Positions 18,629 to 26,832 of a stretch of DNA of 64,000 nt are shown here, one piece after another. The DNA is taken from contig CAUJDN010000041.1 of the NCBI GenBank assembly GCA_963169195.1, positions 1-64,000 on the forward strand. Reading direction: 5' to 3'. The DNA is from Acidobacteriota bacterium (lineage in GTDB: Bacteria; Acidobacteriota; Vicinamibacteria; Vicinamibacterales; UBA2999). Position 1 is the first letter of the stretch; each line of letters starts with the position of its first letter. Under the pieces are notes generated by a model. It made no database searches. It saw nothing but the letters and a program-made list of their open reading frames with translations, and had not been told where the DNA came from. The position numbers were made by a program, and so were the translations under genes.

Positions 18629-19269
18629 CGTCCCAGGCCTCCGATCAGCAGGTCCACCACGACGTCGGCCTCGGCCGCCAGGTCGTGCTTGCGGCGGCTG
18701 AGCATCCAGTTGGTCGCCATCTCGTCCAGGGCGCCGAAGAACACCTTGGCGGCGGTGTTGGCGCTGACGTCCCGCCTGAACGTCCCGGCGTCCTGTCCGT
18801 CGGCGATGGTGCGGCGGATGAGGTTGAGGTAGTCCTGCAGGTGGGTGGAGGAGAAGCGCTCCATGAACTTGATGGACTGGCGCAGCTCCACCTGGACCAC
18901 GACGGCCAGCTCGCGATCGCGGCCCAGCCGCTCGAGGTGGAGGCGGGCGATGCGGCGCAGCCGCGCCTCCGGGTCCGGCACGCCGGCCAGGGCCGCCCGC
19001 CCCTCGTCGATGGCGTCCTTCATCGTCCGCTCGAAGATGGAGGCCAGCAGGTCGTCCTTGCTGCGGAAGTAGAGGTAGACGGTGCCGGCGGCCACGCCGG
19101 CGACGCGGGCGACGTCGGCCACCTGAGACTGGAAGTAGCCGTTCCTGGCGAACACCTTCACGGCGGCGCGGAGGATGGCGTCGCGCTTGTCGGTGACGGG
19201 AGCGGGCTTGACGGCGGCCAGGCGCCGGGTGGAGGTGGCGGGCACGGCGGTGAATGAATAGTCATTCAT
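18625..19269 (-). CDS. TetR family regulator of the fad operon (FadR-like)
   Basis: 214 residues from ATG 19269. After a ~25-residue leader the TetR DNA-binding domain runs DAILRAAVKVFARNGYF...VADVARVAGVAAGTVYLYFRSKDDL (~30-75), with the recognition helix AAGTVYLYF. The C-terminal ligand/dimer domain contains LRQSIKFMERF, similar in style to acyl-CoA-sensing FadR proteins of Bacillus. An 18-bp palindrome matching the FadR box overlaps the first six codons, and neither ATG 19269 nor an in-frame GTG at 19245 has a Shine-Dalgarno. The true start may therefore be GTG 19245, placing the operator upstream of the coding sequence. By family it should be released from DNA by long-chain acyl-CoA and repress its own operon. 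Confidence 0.9.
   Translation of the reverse strand: MNDYSFTAVPATSTRRLAAVKPAPVTDKRDAILRAAVKVFARNGYFQSQVADVARVAGVAAGTVYLYFRSKDDLLASIFERTMKDAIDEGRAALAGVPDPEARLRRIARLHLERLGRDRELAVVVQVELRQSIKFMERFSSTHLQDYLNLIRRTIADGQDAGTFRRDVSANTAAKVFFGALDEMATNWMLSRRKHDLAAEADVVVDLLIGGLGR
19251..19268. promoter_or_regulatory. FadR-box-like operator
   Basis: TGAATGAATAGTCATTCA is a perfect 7+4+7 inverted repeat. It fits the B. subtilis FadR consensus as I recall it (TGAATGAMTANTCATTCA) on the strand of the operon. It overlaps the annotated 5' end of the TetR gene, which suggests autoregulation of the whole fad operon. Confidence 0.75.
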
Positions 19270-19288
19270 TTCGGGGGGGGGGTCAAGA

Positions 19289-19355
19289 GGTTCTGGGGTT
19301 CTGAGGTTCTGAGGTTCTGGGGTTCTGGGGTTCTGGGGTTCTGAGGTTCTGGGGT
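19289..19355. repeat. G-rich octamer array (GGTTCTGG units)
   Basis: About eight units alternating GGTTCTGG and GGTTCTGA. Several GGGG tracts are separated by TTCT, a spacing compatible with a G-quadruplex on the + strand. It separates the fad operon promoter region from the four-helix-bundle gene and abuts that gene's stop codon. Confidence 0.85.
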
Positions 19356-19730
19356 TCAACGGTAGGGGTTGCGGTCGGACAGCAGATAGGCCCGGAGCCG
19401 TGTCGCGGCGGTGACGGCACGCCGGGACAGATGGATCGCGTCGTCTCGTTCAGCTTCGGTGATGTAGCCCCGGTCGAAGGCGTCGATCAGGTGGTTCCGC
19501 ACCTCGAGCTCGGAGCCGATCGCAATCTTCAGGAACTGTGCGAACTCCTTGGCGTCGAAGCGGCCGAACCCTTCGGCGATGTTTCGTGGCGCCGAGGCGG
19601 CCGCGTCCGTCAACTGCTCCACGAACTTCCAGTCGCGAGCGGACCGGCCCGTGCGGGCAATCTCGTACACACGGCGCTTGAGATCGACAGACAGTTGCCA
19701 GGCAACGAGCTCGGTGAAGTCTCTGGCCAC
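19356..19730 (-). CDS. Four-helix bundle protein (23S rRNA intervening-sequence protein family)
   Basis: 124 residues, the usual size for this family. Characteristic segments are DFTELVAWQLSVDLKRRVYE at the N-terminus (the F..L..WQ motif), FVEQLTDAAASAPRNIAEGFGR (~36-57, the S.P.NIAEG motif) and FLKIAIGSELEVRNHL (~67-82). Four amphipathic helices are predicted. The family is found both in rRNA intervening sequences and as isolated chromosomal genes; no rRNA is near, so here it is a free-standing gene of unknown function. It sits in a repeat-rich part of the window, directly upstream of an octamer array that touches its stop codon. Confidence 0.88.
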   Translation of the reverse strand: MARDFTELVAWQLSVDLKRRVYEIARTGRSARDWKFVEQLTDAAASAPRNIAEGFGRFDAKEFAQFLKIAIGSELEVRNHLIDAFDRGYITEAERDDAIHLSRRAVTAATRLRAYLLSDRNPYR

Positions 19731-19906
19731 AGAGTCATTGCACGAGCAAGCACCCTGCCGTGTGCGGTCGCCGTGAGGCCGCCATCAGCCGAGCCTCGTA
19801 TCTGGTTGAACGGCTATGACTTGCGTGAGAAGCCTCGGTCTGTTCCCGTCGCAGGCGTGTAGCGAATGTTGACAACCGCGGTTGCCAACGGGCAACAACA
19901 GTTAAC

Positions 19907-19955
19907 GAACCTGAGAACCCCCAGAACCCCAGAACCCCAGAACCTCAGAACCTCC
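19907..19955. repeat. Octamer array (AGAACCCC units)
   Basis: Six units of AGAACCCC/AGAACCTC precede the DUF2202 lipoprotein gene. Just upstream, 19731-19906 holds no gene but includes a GTTGCC-AACG-GGCAAC stem-loop (19881-19896) and the palindrome AACCGCGGTT (19874-19883). Confidence 0.8.
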
Positions 19956-20012
19956 TGCATCACTGGGAAGGAGGGGGCGTCCGGCTCCCCGCATTCCGGA
20001 GAGGGTGACGTC

Positions 20013-20516
20013 ATGAGGCGCCTCGTCCTGATTCCTCTCGTGCTGGTCGCCCTGTCGGCCGGGTGCGGCTCCGATTCCTCGCCGACCGCGCCGTCACCCG
20101 CGCCCATCGTCGGACCTCCGCTCGCCGCTGAGGTTCGCGCCGCGATGGACGCGGCCATCGTCGACGAGTACCGCGCGGAGACGATCTACGCGGGCGTCGT
20201 GACCGACCTCGGCGCCTTCGCCCCGTTCACGAACGTCCTGACGGCCGAGCAGCGCCATTCCGCGTCCATTGCACGCCTCTTCGTGAATCGCGGCCTGACC
20301 GCGCCCGTCAATCCCTGGACGCTGGCCACCGTGCCGCACTTCGCCACGTTCCGGGAGGCGTGCGCCGCGGGCGTGGTCGCCGAGCAGGAGAACATCGCCA
20401 TCTACGACCGCCATCTCGGGCTCGACCTGCCGGCCGATGTGCGGCAGGTGTTCGAGAACAACCGCGCGGTATCGCTCCTCAACCACCTGCCGGCGTTTCA
20501 GAGGTGCGCCTCGTAG
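20013..20516 (+). CDS. DUF2202 ferritin-like lipoprotein
   Basis: 167 residues starting at ATG 20013, preceded by GGAGAGGG. The N-terminus is a lipoprotein signal (LVLVALSAGC, Cys18), followed by a short Ser/Pro linker. The rest matches the ferritin-like pattern of DUF2202: DEYRAETIYAGVV (~55), EQRHSASIARLF (~85), EQENIAIYDRHL (~130) and LLNHLPAFQRC at the end. The Glu and His residues spaced on four helices could bind a di-metal centre, but activity is unproven. The gene is flanked on both sides by octamer arrays and appears monocistronic. Confidence 0.85.
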   Translation: MRRLVLIPLVLVALSAGCGSDSSPTAPSPAPIVGPPLAAEVRAAMDAAIVDEYRAETIYAGVVTDLGAFAPFTNVLTAEQRHSASIARLFVNRGLTAPVNPWTLATVPHFATFREACAAGVVAEQENIAIYDRHLGLDLPADVRQVFENNRAVSLLNHLPAFQRCAS

Positions 20517-20530
20517 GGCGCCGGCTGAGA

Positions 20531-20621
20531 CCCCCCGAACCTCCAGAACCTCAGAACCTCAGAACCTCAGAACCCCAGAACCTCAGAACCGCAGAACCCC
20601 AGAACCCCAGAACCCCAGAAC
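20531..20621. repeat. Octamer array (AGAACCTC/AGAACCCC units)
   Basis: About ten units in one orientation run from the DUF2202 stop to the -10 element of the next gene. The array ends exactly where the CATATAAT promoter begins. Confidence 0.85.
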
Positions 20622-20622
20622 A

Positions 20623-20628
20623 TATAAT
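20623..20628 (+). promoter_or_regulatory. -10 element TATAAT, leaderless promoter
   Basis: A perfect TATAAT ends 8 nt before GTG 20637. No Shine-Dalgarno fits in this space, so the transcript probably starts at or beside the GTG. Confidence 0.6.
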
Positions 20629-20636
20629 GCCCGCCC

Positions 20637-21677
20637 GTGGGCGCCCTCACCCTTGCAGGCTCGACCGTTGCCCCCGGCAGGCGCACGATCGTCCGTGCGC
20701 CGGTCACCCGCGACCTCACCGGCGACGTGGACATCGTCGCGCACGCCGTCGCGGGCGCGCGCGACGGCCCGACGCTGCTGCTGCTCTCGATGCTCCACGG
20801 CAACGAGTGGTTCTCGGCGGTGGTGATTCGCGAGCTGCTGGACCGGATCGACCCGGCCACGCTGCGCGGCAATGTCATCGCCATCCCCGTGGCCAACGCG
20901 CCCGCCATGGCCACCGCCACGCGCTGCATCCAGGACAACGCGGACGAGCCCGACGCCAACCGCACCTTCGGCGGGCCCTACCAGTGGCTCTCGAACCAGA
21001 TCACGCGCGTGCTGTCCGACGAGTTCATGGCGACGTGCGATGCCGTGGTCGACTACCACGTCGGCGACTGGGGCGCGACCATGGCGGACGTGAGCTACGT
21101 GACGGACTACTCGAACCCGGACGTGGCCGCGCGCAGCAGGGCCATGGCGCTCGCGTACGGCTTTCCGGTCCTGCACGCGCTCACCATCTTCAGCGGGCTG
21201 CGCGGCCCGCGCACCTCGCTCGGCCATGCGGGTGAGAAGTACGGCATCCCGGGCATCGTGGCCGGAGTGGGCGGGCTGGGCTGGGGTGAGCCGCAGGAGC
21301 GGCGCTGGATTCAGATGAACGTGGATGGCACGATGGGCGTGATGCGCCAGCTCGGCCTGATCGAGGGAGAGGTGAAGCCGCCTGCGCGTTACCTCCACTT
21401 CCACGACTATTTCCGCGTGGGCCCGACCGTGGGCGGATATCTCGAGCCCGTCGTCGGGCTCGATCGGCAATTCACCGAGGTGGCGAAGGGCGAGGTGCTG
21501 GCGACGGTGCGCCACGCGATGACGTTTGAACTCCTGGAAGAGATCCGCTCGCCCGGCCGTGGGATTATCTTCTACGCCTGCCGCTCGCAGATGGTGCGGC
21601 CCGGCGGCTGGGGCTTCGGCGTGGCGTCGCTGGAAGACCCACGGACGACGTGGGTGTCGGGACCGAAGGGCGTGTGA
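20637..21677 (+). CDS. Succinylglutamate desuccinylase/aspartoacylase family protein
   Basis: 346 residues with a GTG start directly behind a TATAAT box. The M14-like metal site is visible: SMLHGNEW (HxxE, ~52-59), DADEPDANRTF-like region (read here as DEPDANRTFGG, ~100) and the later ligand His in VVDYHVGDWG (~140). The C-terminal beta domain ends with ...PGRGIIFYACRSQMV. Members remove acyl groups from N-acyl amino acids or cleave related amides in the cytoplasm. The precise substrate is not clear. Context (peptide importer, M28 peptidase) fits use of N-acylated amino acids as a carbon and nitrogen source. Confidence 0.88.
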   Translation: MGALTLAGSTVAPGRRTIVRAPVTRDLTGDVDIVAHAVAGARDGPTLLLLSMLHGNEWFSAVVIRELLDRIDPATLRGNVIAIPVANAPAMATATRCIQDNADEPDANRTFGGPYQWLSNQITRVLSDEFMATCDAVVDYHVGDWGATMADVSYVTDYSNPDVAARSRAMALAYGFPVLHALTIFSGLRGPRTSLGHAGEKYGIPGIVAGVGGLGWGEPQERRWIQMNVDGTMGVMRQLGLIEGEVKPPARYLHFHDYFRVGPTVGGYLEPVVGLDRQFTEVAKGEVLATVRHAMTFELLEEIRSPGRGIIFYACRSQMVRPGGWGFGVASLEDPRTTWVSGPKGV

Positions 21678-21746
21678 GCGGCTGGTCGAGTCGGTCCGGC
21701 GGGCGACGGGCCGCGCTTCGGCGACGCAGGGGACTTGGAGGGTCGG

Positions 21747-23297
21747 GTGAAGAAGCTGATCGTCGTCGTTCTGGTTCTGCTGGTGGTGGTGGCGTGTGGC
21801 GGTGGAGGGGGCAGCAACACGCCGACCGGTCCGCGCGACACGCTGGTGTTCGCGGCGTCCGCCGACGCGACGACGCTCGATCCGCACAACACGACGGACA
21901 CCGAGTCCGATCAGGTCATCATGATGCTGTACGAGACCCTGATCGGCTTCGACCGGGACATGAAGATCGTTCCGCGCCTCGCGGAGCGCTGGGACGTGGC
22001 AGCCGATGGCGTCACCTGGACCTTCCACCTGCGCGACGGCATCCGTTTCCACGACGGCACGCCCTTCGACGCCGAGGCCGTCCGCCGCAACTTCGCGCGC
22101 GTGATGGACCCCGTCGCCAATCACAAGCGCCTCGTCCTCTTCGACATGATCGACCGCGTCGAGGCGGTGGACGCGCGCACCGTCAGGATCACCACCAGGT
22201 ACCCCTTCGGCGCCTTCGAGCCGACGATGGCGCACGTGTCCGCGGCCATCGTGAACCCGGCGGTCGCTGAGAAGTTCGGGAAGGACTTCGGCTCCGCGGC
22301 CGACCGCGCGTCCGGCACCGGCCCCTACCGGATCGCGTCCTGGAAGAAGGACCAGGAGATCGTCCTCGAGCGCCACGACGACTACTGGGGCGAGCAGGGA
22401 AGGACGGAGCGCATCGTCTACCGGCCCATCCCCGAGGCCGCGGCGCGCGTGCTGGCGCTGGAGGCGGGTGATGTGGACGTGATCAGCCGCATCCCCTCGG
22501 CGGACATCGCGCGGCTCGAGAAGGAGCCGGGCATCACCGTGACGAAGACCCCCAGCGTGGGGATGCAGCAGTTCCGCTTCAACGTGACGAAGAAGCCCTA
22601 CACCGACGTGCGCGTGCGCCAGGCCATCTCCTACGCGATCGACCGGCGCGCCATCGTGGACAACCTGGTGTCGTCCTTCGCGCGCCCCTCGACCGGCCCG
22701 CTCACCCCCATCATGCGGGGCTACGCGAACCTGGGCGAGATTCCGCACGACCCCGACAAGGCCCGTGCGCTGCTGAAAGCCGCCGGCTATCCGGACGGCT
22801 TCAAGACCCGTATCGCCACGACGCCGCGCTACCCGATGGGCGTGGAGCTGGCCGAAGCCCTCGCGGCCGATCTGAAGAAGGTCGGCATCGAGGCGGCCAT
22901 CGACGTCATCGAGTGGGGGACGATGGTCACCTACTGGGCGGGGCTGCCGCCCGAGAAGAACCCGCAGGAGATCTTCATCATGGGCGCCGGCGCGTCCACG
23001 GCGGACGCCGACTGGGGCCTGCGGCCCATCTTCCGGAGCGCGCCCACCAACGAGAACAACTACGGCTACTACTCGAACGCCGAGTTCGACCGGGTCATCG
23101 AGGCGGCGATGCGGGAAACCGATGCGGAGAAGCGCCAGCAGCTCTATCGGCGCGCGCAGGAGATCGTGTACCTCGAGGACCCCGGCGCGGTGTGGCTCTT
23201 CGACACGCTCTACGTCGTGGCCAGTCGCGCGGCCGTGGAGGGCGTGACCCCGTCACCGCTCGGCGCCGTGACGTTCGCCCACGCGGTCGTCCGCTGA
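21747..23297 (+). CDS. Peptide ABC transporter substrate-binding lipoprotein (SBP family 5)
   Basis: 516 residues. GTG 21747 is preferred over TTG 21735 because GGAGG lies just before it and it gives a compact signal, KKLIVVVLVLLVVVACGGGG, with lipobox Cys17. The mature part matches DppA/OppA-type proteins: LDPHNTTDTESDQVIMMLYE (~45), WTFHLRDGIRFHDGTPF (~95), GTGPYRIASW (~190), VRQAISYAIDRRAIV (~290) and a C-terminal AAMRETDAEKRQQLYRRAQEI stretch (split here for length). It binds short peptides or similar solutes outside the membrane and hands them to the permeases encoded next. Confidence 0.93.
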   Translation: MKKLIVVVLVLLVVVACGGGGGSNTPTGPRDTLVFAASADATTLDPHNTTDTESDQVIMMLYETLIGFDRDMKIVPRLAERWDVAADGVTWTFHLRDGIRFHDGTPFDAEAVRRNFARVMDPVANHKRLVLFDMIDRVEAVDARTVRITTRYPFGAFEPTMAHVSAAIVNPAVAEKFGKDFGSAADRASGTGPYRIASWKKDQEIVLERHDDYWGEQGRTERIVYRPIPEAAARVLALEAGDVDVISRIPSADIARLEKEPGITVTKTPSVGMQQFRFNVTKKPYTDVRVRQAISYAIDRRAIVDNLVSSFARPSTGPLTPIMRGYANLGEIPHDPDKARALLKAAGYPDGFKTRIATTPRYPMGVELAEALAADLKKVGIEAAIDVIEWGTMVTYWAGLPPEKNPQEIFIMGAGASTADADWGLRPIFRSAPTNENNYGYYSNAEFDRVIEAAMRETDAEKRQQLYRRAQEIVYLEDPGAVWLFDTLYVVASRAAVEGVTPSPLGAVTFAHAVVR

Positions 23298-23298
23298 C

Positions 23299-23334
23299 GG
23301 CCCGGCACCCCGGCACCCCGGCACCCCTGCACCC
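23299..23334. repeat. Short GGCACCCC tandem repeat
   Basis: Four to five GGCACCCC-like units fill the gap between binding-protein and permease genes; this is a different short-repeat family from the AGAACCCC arrays. Confidence 0.6.
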
Positions 23335-24252
23335 GTGCACCTGCTCCTCCAGTCCTTCCTTCGCCTCGTCTCGGTCCTCTTCGGGATCTCCGTCCTCGTC
23401 TTCCTGATCGTCCACGCCATTCCCGGCGACCCGGCGGTGATCGCCGCGGGGCTCGAGGCGAGCCCCGAGACGGTGGCCCGCATCCGCCGCGATCTGGGCC
23501 TCGATCAGCCGCTGCCCGTGCAGTTCGTGCGCTTCGTGACGCGCGCGGTGACCGGCGATCTCGGCACGTCCATCCGCACGGGCGTGCCGGTGGTGTCGGA
23601 GATCCGCGAGCGCCTGCCGCACACGGTGATCCTCACGCTCGGCGGCATCGGGCTGGCCATCCTCCTCGGCCTGATGGCCGGGATGGCTGCGGCCATCACG
23701 CGTCGCCGATGGGTGGACCGGGTCGTCATGGCGCTGACGCTCGTGGCCGTCTCCACGCCGTCCTACTGGCTGGCCCTGATGGGCATGCTGGTGTTCGCGC
23801 TCCAGCTCGCGCTGGTCCCGTCCATCGGCGTCGGTACGCCGCTGCACTACCTGCTGCCCATCGTGGTCCTCGGGCTGCAGAGCGGGGGACAGGTGGCGCG
23901 CATCTCGCGCGCCGCGCTGATGGAGACGCTGCACAAGGAATACGTGCGCGCGGCGGAGGCGCGCGGCGTCGGTCGCTGGCGCGTGATCGGGCGGCACGCG
24001 CTGGGCAACGCGCTGCTGCCGGTGGTCACGCTCATCGGCCTGCGCATCGGCGGGCTGCTGGCCGGCACGGTGCTGGTGGAGAGCGTGTTCGCCATCCCGG
24101 GCGTGGGACGGATGATGGTGGACGCCGTCATCGCGCGCGACTTTCCGATGGTGCAGGGCGGCGTGCTCGTCGTCGCGACGCTCATCGTCGTGGTGAACGT
24201 GCTCACGGACCTCGTGGGCGCGGGCCTGGACCCGCGGGTGCGCGCCGCATGA
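23335..24252 (+). CDS. ABC transporter permease (DppB/OppB family)
   Basis: 305 residues with six predicted transmembrane helices. The first helix is followed by the family's VHAIPGDPAVI region (~25-36) and LGLDQPLPVQFVRF (~58), and the EAA loop reads EYVRAAEARGVGRWRVIGRHALGNALLPV (positions ~200-228), the site that contacts the ATPase. GTG 23335 has no Shine-Dalgarno but is only 37 nt after the binding-protein stop. The gene overlaps the next permease by 4 bases (ATGA). It forms half of the membrane channel of a peptide-type importer. Confidence 0.93.
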   Translation: MHLLLQSFLRLVSVLFGISVLVFLIVHAIPGDPAVIAAGLEASPETVARIRRDLGLDQPLPVQFVRFVTRAVTGDLGTSIRTGVPVVSEIRERLPHTVILTLGGIGLAILLGLMAGMAAAITRRRWVDRVVMALTLVAVSTPSYWLALMGMLVFALQLALVPSIGVGTPLHYLLPIVVLGLQSGGQVARISRAALMETLHKEYVRAAEARGVGRWRVIGRHALGNALLPVVTLIGLRIGGLLAGTVLVESVFAIPGVGRMMVDAVIARDFPMVQGGVLVVATLIVVVNVLTDLVGAGLDPRVRAA

Positions 24253-25073
24253 GCGAGTCGTGGCGGCGCCTCGCCTCGGACGTGCCCGCCCTGCTGGCGC
24301 TGGCCGTCGTCGCGCTGTTCGTCGGTGCCGCCCTCCTGGCCGACGTCGTGGCGCCGCACGACGCGCTGGCGGTGGACCTCGCGTCCAATTACCTGCCGGC
24401 CTCCCGCACGCACCTGCTGGGCACCGACCATCTCGGCCGGGACACGTTCAGCCGCCTCCTGCTGGGCGCCCGCGTATCGCTGACCATTGCGCTCGTGGCC
24501 ACCCTCGCCGGCCTGCTCGTGGGCGCCACGCTCGGCCTGATCGCCGCCTGGCGCCGTGGCGCGGTGGACGGGACCATCATGCAGGCCGTGGACGTGCTGC
24601 TGTCGTTCCCCGACATGCTGCTGGCCATTGCCGTGGCCGCCATCCTGGGCCGCGGCGTCATGTCCACCATCGTGGCCGTGGCGATCTTCAGCGTCCCCAT
24701 CTTCGCGCGGCTCGTCCGGGCGTCCGCACAGTCGGTCGTGGGCGCCGACTTCGTCGTCGCCTCGCGTGCCGCCGGCGCCTCGGCCACCCGCATCCTGCTG
24801 CGGCACGTGCTGCCGCAGTGCTACGCGCCGTTGCTGGCCCAGGGCACCATCACGCTGGGCTCGGCCATCCTCTTCGCCTCGGGCCTGTCGTTCCTGGGCC
24901 TGGGCGTGCAGCCCCCCGATCCGGAGTGGGGCGCCATGCTCTCGCGCGGCCGCGAGCTGCTTCGCAGCAGCCCGCTCGGCGCCGTCGCGCCGGGCGTGGC
25001 CATCACGCTGGTGGTCCTCAGCTTCTCGCTGCTGGGCGACGGCCTGAAAGACGCCCTGGACCCTCGACGGTGA
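24249..25073 (+). CDS. ABC transporter permease (DppC/OppC family)
   Basis: 274 residues. The N-terminal helix is followed by HLLGTDHLGRDTFSRLLLGARVSL (~55-78), the signature of DppC-type subunits. The EAA loop is ADFVVASRAAGASATRILLRHVLPQ (~160-184), and the sequence ends with LLGDGLKDALDPRR, also typical. It overlaps the DppB-like gene and should pair with it. No ATPase gene (DppD/F type) follows; the next gene is an M28 peptidase after 61 bp, so the nucleotide-binding subunits must be encoded elsewhere. Confidence 0.93.
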   Translation: MSESWRRLASDVPALLALAVVALFVGAALLADVVAPHDALAVDLASNYLPASRTHLLGTDHLGRDTFSRLLLGARVSLTIALVATLAGLLVGATLGLIAAWRRGAVDGTIMQAVDVLLSFPDMLLAIAVAAILGRGVMSTIVAVAIFSVPIFARLVRASAQSVVGADFVVASRAAGASATRILLRHVLPQCYAPLLAQGTITLGSAILFASGLSFLGLGVQPPDPEWGAMLSRGRELLRSSPLGAVAPGVAITLVVLSFSLLGDGLKDALDPRR

Positions 25074-25078
25074 GAGGA

Positions 25079-25108
25079 GGGAACCCCAAGACCCCAAGAC
25101 CCCGAGAA
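25079..25108. repeat. Short CCCCAAGA tandem repeat
   Basis: Three ACCCCAAGA/ACCCCGAGA units follow the permease gene. The same family recurs at 28800-28849. Confidence 0.6.
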
Positions 25109-25121
25109 CCAATCCCTGTGC

Positions 25122-25127
25122 TAGTGT
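25122..25127 (+). promoter_or_regulatory. Extended -10 element of the M28 peptidase gene
   Basis: TGC-TAGTGT is followed by 7 nt and the ATG at 25135, again without a Shine-Dalgarno. Confidence 0.45.
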
Positions 25128-25134
25128 GGCGCGC

Positions 25135-26811
25135 ATGATGCGCGCACCCTTTCCCATCAGTCTCTGCCGGCGCATCGCAACCGGCCTGTCCGCCGCCGGC
25201 CTCGCCCTGGCCGCCGCGTGCACCACCGAGCCCTCCGAGCCGGCGACGGGCGCCGCCCAGGCGTCAATCGACGACGCCGCCGCGCGCTGGTTCGGGCACG
25301 TGGAGATGCTCGCCGACGACAGCATGCGCGGCCGCGAGACCGGCAGCCCCGAGCACCGCAAGGCCGCCGACTACGTGGCTACCCGGTTCCAGAGGGCCGG
25401 CCTCGAGCCGGCCGGCACGGCCGGGTATCTCCAGCCCATCGCCCTGCGCTCGCGCCGCATCGTCGAGGCGACGTCCAGCCTGGCGCTGGTGCGTCGCGGG
25501 AAGGCCGAGCCCGTGACGCTTGGCGAGGAGGCCACCTTCGGCATGCGCATCGATCCGGCGCCGAGCGTGGAGGCGCCGCTCGTCTTCGCCGGTCACGCGT
25601 TGCAGATTCCCGAGGTCGGCCACGACGACTTCGCCGGTCTCGACGTGCAGGGCAAGGTGGTCGTCTATCTCTCCGGCAGCCCGTCGAACGTGCCCGGCGC
25701 CCTGAGCGCGCACTATCAGTCCGCCGCGGAGCGCTGGAGCACGCTGAAGCGGCTGGGCGCCATCGGCACGATCGGCATCGCGGACCCGAAGAGCATGGAC
25801 GTGCCGTGGGAGCGATCGTCGCCGAACCGGCTCAACCCGGCAATGGCGCTCGGCGACGCCTCGCTCGACGACACCGCGGGCCAGCAGGTGTCCATTGCCT
25901 TCAACCCTGCGAAGGCCGAGCGCCTCTTCGAAGGCTCGGGCCGCACCTTCGCGGACATCCTGAAGGCGGCGGGCGAGGGGAAGGCCCTGCCGCGCTTCGC
26001 GCTGCCGTCCGCCGTGCGCGCGACCGTGACGGTGGAGAACCTGGGCGTGGAGTCGCACAACGTGGCGGGCATCGTGCGCGGGAGCGATCCGAGGCTCGCG
26101 AACGAGTTCGTCGTGCTCACCGCGCACCTGGATCACGTGGGCGCCGGCGCCGCCATCGACGGCGACGACATCTACAACGGCGCGATGGACAACGCCTCCG
26201 GCGTCGCCACGCTCATCGAGGCGGCCTCCGCCGTCGCCGCCGCGAGGCCGAAGCGCTCGGTCGTCTTCGTGGCCGTGACGGCCGAGGAGAAGGGCCTGCT
26301 CGGCTCGCGCTACTACGCGCGCAACCCCACGGTGGAGCGCGACGCCATCGTCGCCAACATCAACATGGACATGTTCCTGCCGCTCTTCCCCTTCCGCATC
26401 CTGATGGTGCTCGGCCTCGACGAGTCGGACCTGGGAGACGATGTGCGGGCCCTGGCGACGGAGATGGGCATCGCGGTGCAGGCCGATCCGGAGCCGCAGC
26501 GCAACCGCTTCATCCGGAGCGACCAGTACAGCTTCATCCGCGAAGGCGTGCCGGCCCTGGCGATGAAGGTGGGCTACGAGGCGCACACACCCGAGGCGAC
26601 GATTGCGGCCGACTGGACGCGCGAGCGCTACCACGCGCCGTCGGACGACCTCGCCCAGCCCTTCGACCGGTCCGCCGCCGTCGGGTTCACCGACATGATT
26701 GGGCGCTTGGCCGTGCGCGTGGCGAATCGCGACACGCGGCCGTCGTGGAAGGCGGACAGCTTCTTCAGGCGCTTCGCGCGGCCGGCCGCGGTGGAGGCGA
26801 CGGGCCGATAG
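25135..26811 (+). CDS. M28 family aminopeptidase, lipoprotein
   Basis: 558 residues. The lipoprotein signal ends LALAAACTTEPSEP (Cys near 23). A PA-type insert (~130-300) precedes the second half of the peptidase. The dinuclear zinc ligands are all in place: His331 (TAHLDHVG), Asp352 (GAMDNASG), catalytic Glu384/Glu385 (TAEEKGLLGS), Asp412 (NINMDM) and His500 (RYHAPSDD). It should remove N-terminal amino acids from peptides in the periplasm or at the outer membrane. ATG 25135 and ATG 25138 are adjacent; the promoter spacing does not separate them. It follows the peptide importer genes and fits the same scavenging pathway. Confidence 0.93.
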   Translation: MMRAPFPISLCRRIATGLSAAGLALAAACTTEPSEPATGAAQASIDDAAARWFGHVEMLADDSMRGRETGSPEHRKAADYVATRFQRAGLEPAGTAGYLQPIALRSRRIVEATSSLALVRRGKAEPVTLGEEATFGMRIDPAPSVEAPLVFAGHALQIPEVGHDDFAGLDVQGKVVVYLSGSPSNVPGALSAHYQSAAERWSTLKRLGAIGTIGIADPKSMDVPWERSSPNRLNPAMALGDASLDDTAGQQVSIAFNPAKAERLFEGSGRTFADILKAAGEGKALPRFALPSAVRATVTVENLGVESHNVAGIVRGSDPRLANEFVVLTAHLDHVGAGAAIDGDDIYNGAMDNASGVATLIEAASAVAAARPKRSVVFVAVTAEEKGLLGSRYYARNPTVERDAIVANINMDMFLPLFPFRILMVLGLDESDLGDDVRALATEMGIAVQADPEPQRNRFIRSDQYSFIREGVPALAMKVGYEAHTPEATIAADWTRERYHAPSDDLAQPFDRSAAVGFTDMIGRLAVRVANRDTRPSWKADSFFRRFARPAAVEATGR

Positions 26812-26832
26812 CCGGGCCGTCGTCTGGCGAGC

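Noticed and set aside
19869..19897. Sigma-70 promoter with TTGACA at 19869
   Set aside because: No -10 hexamer at 16-18 bp; the region carries only stem-loops and an octamer array.
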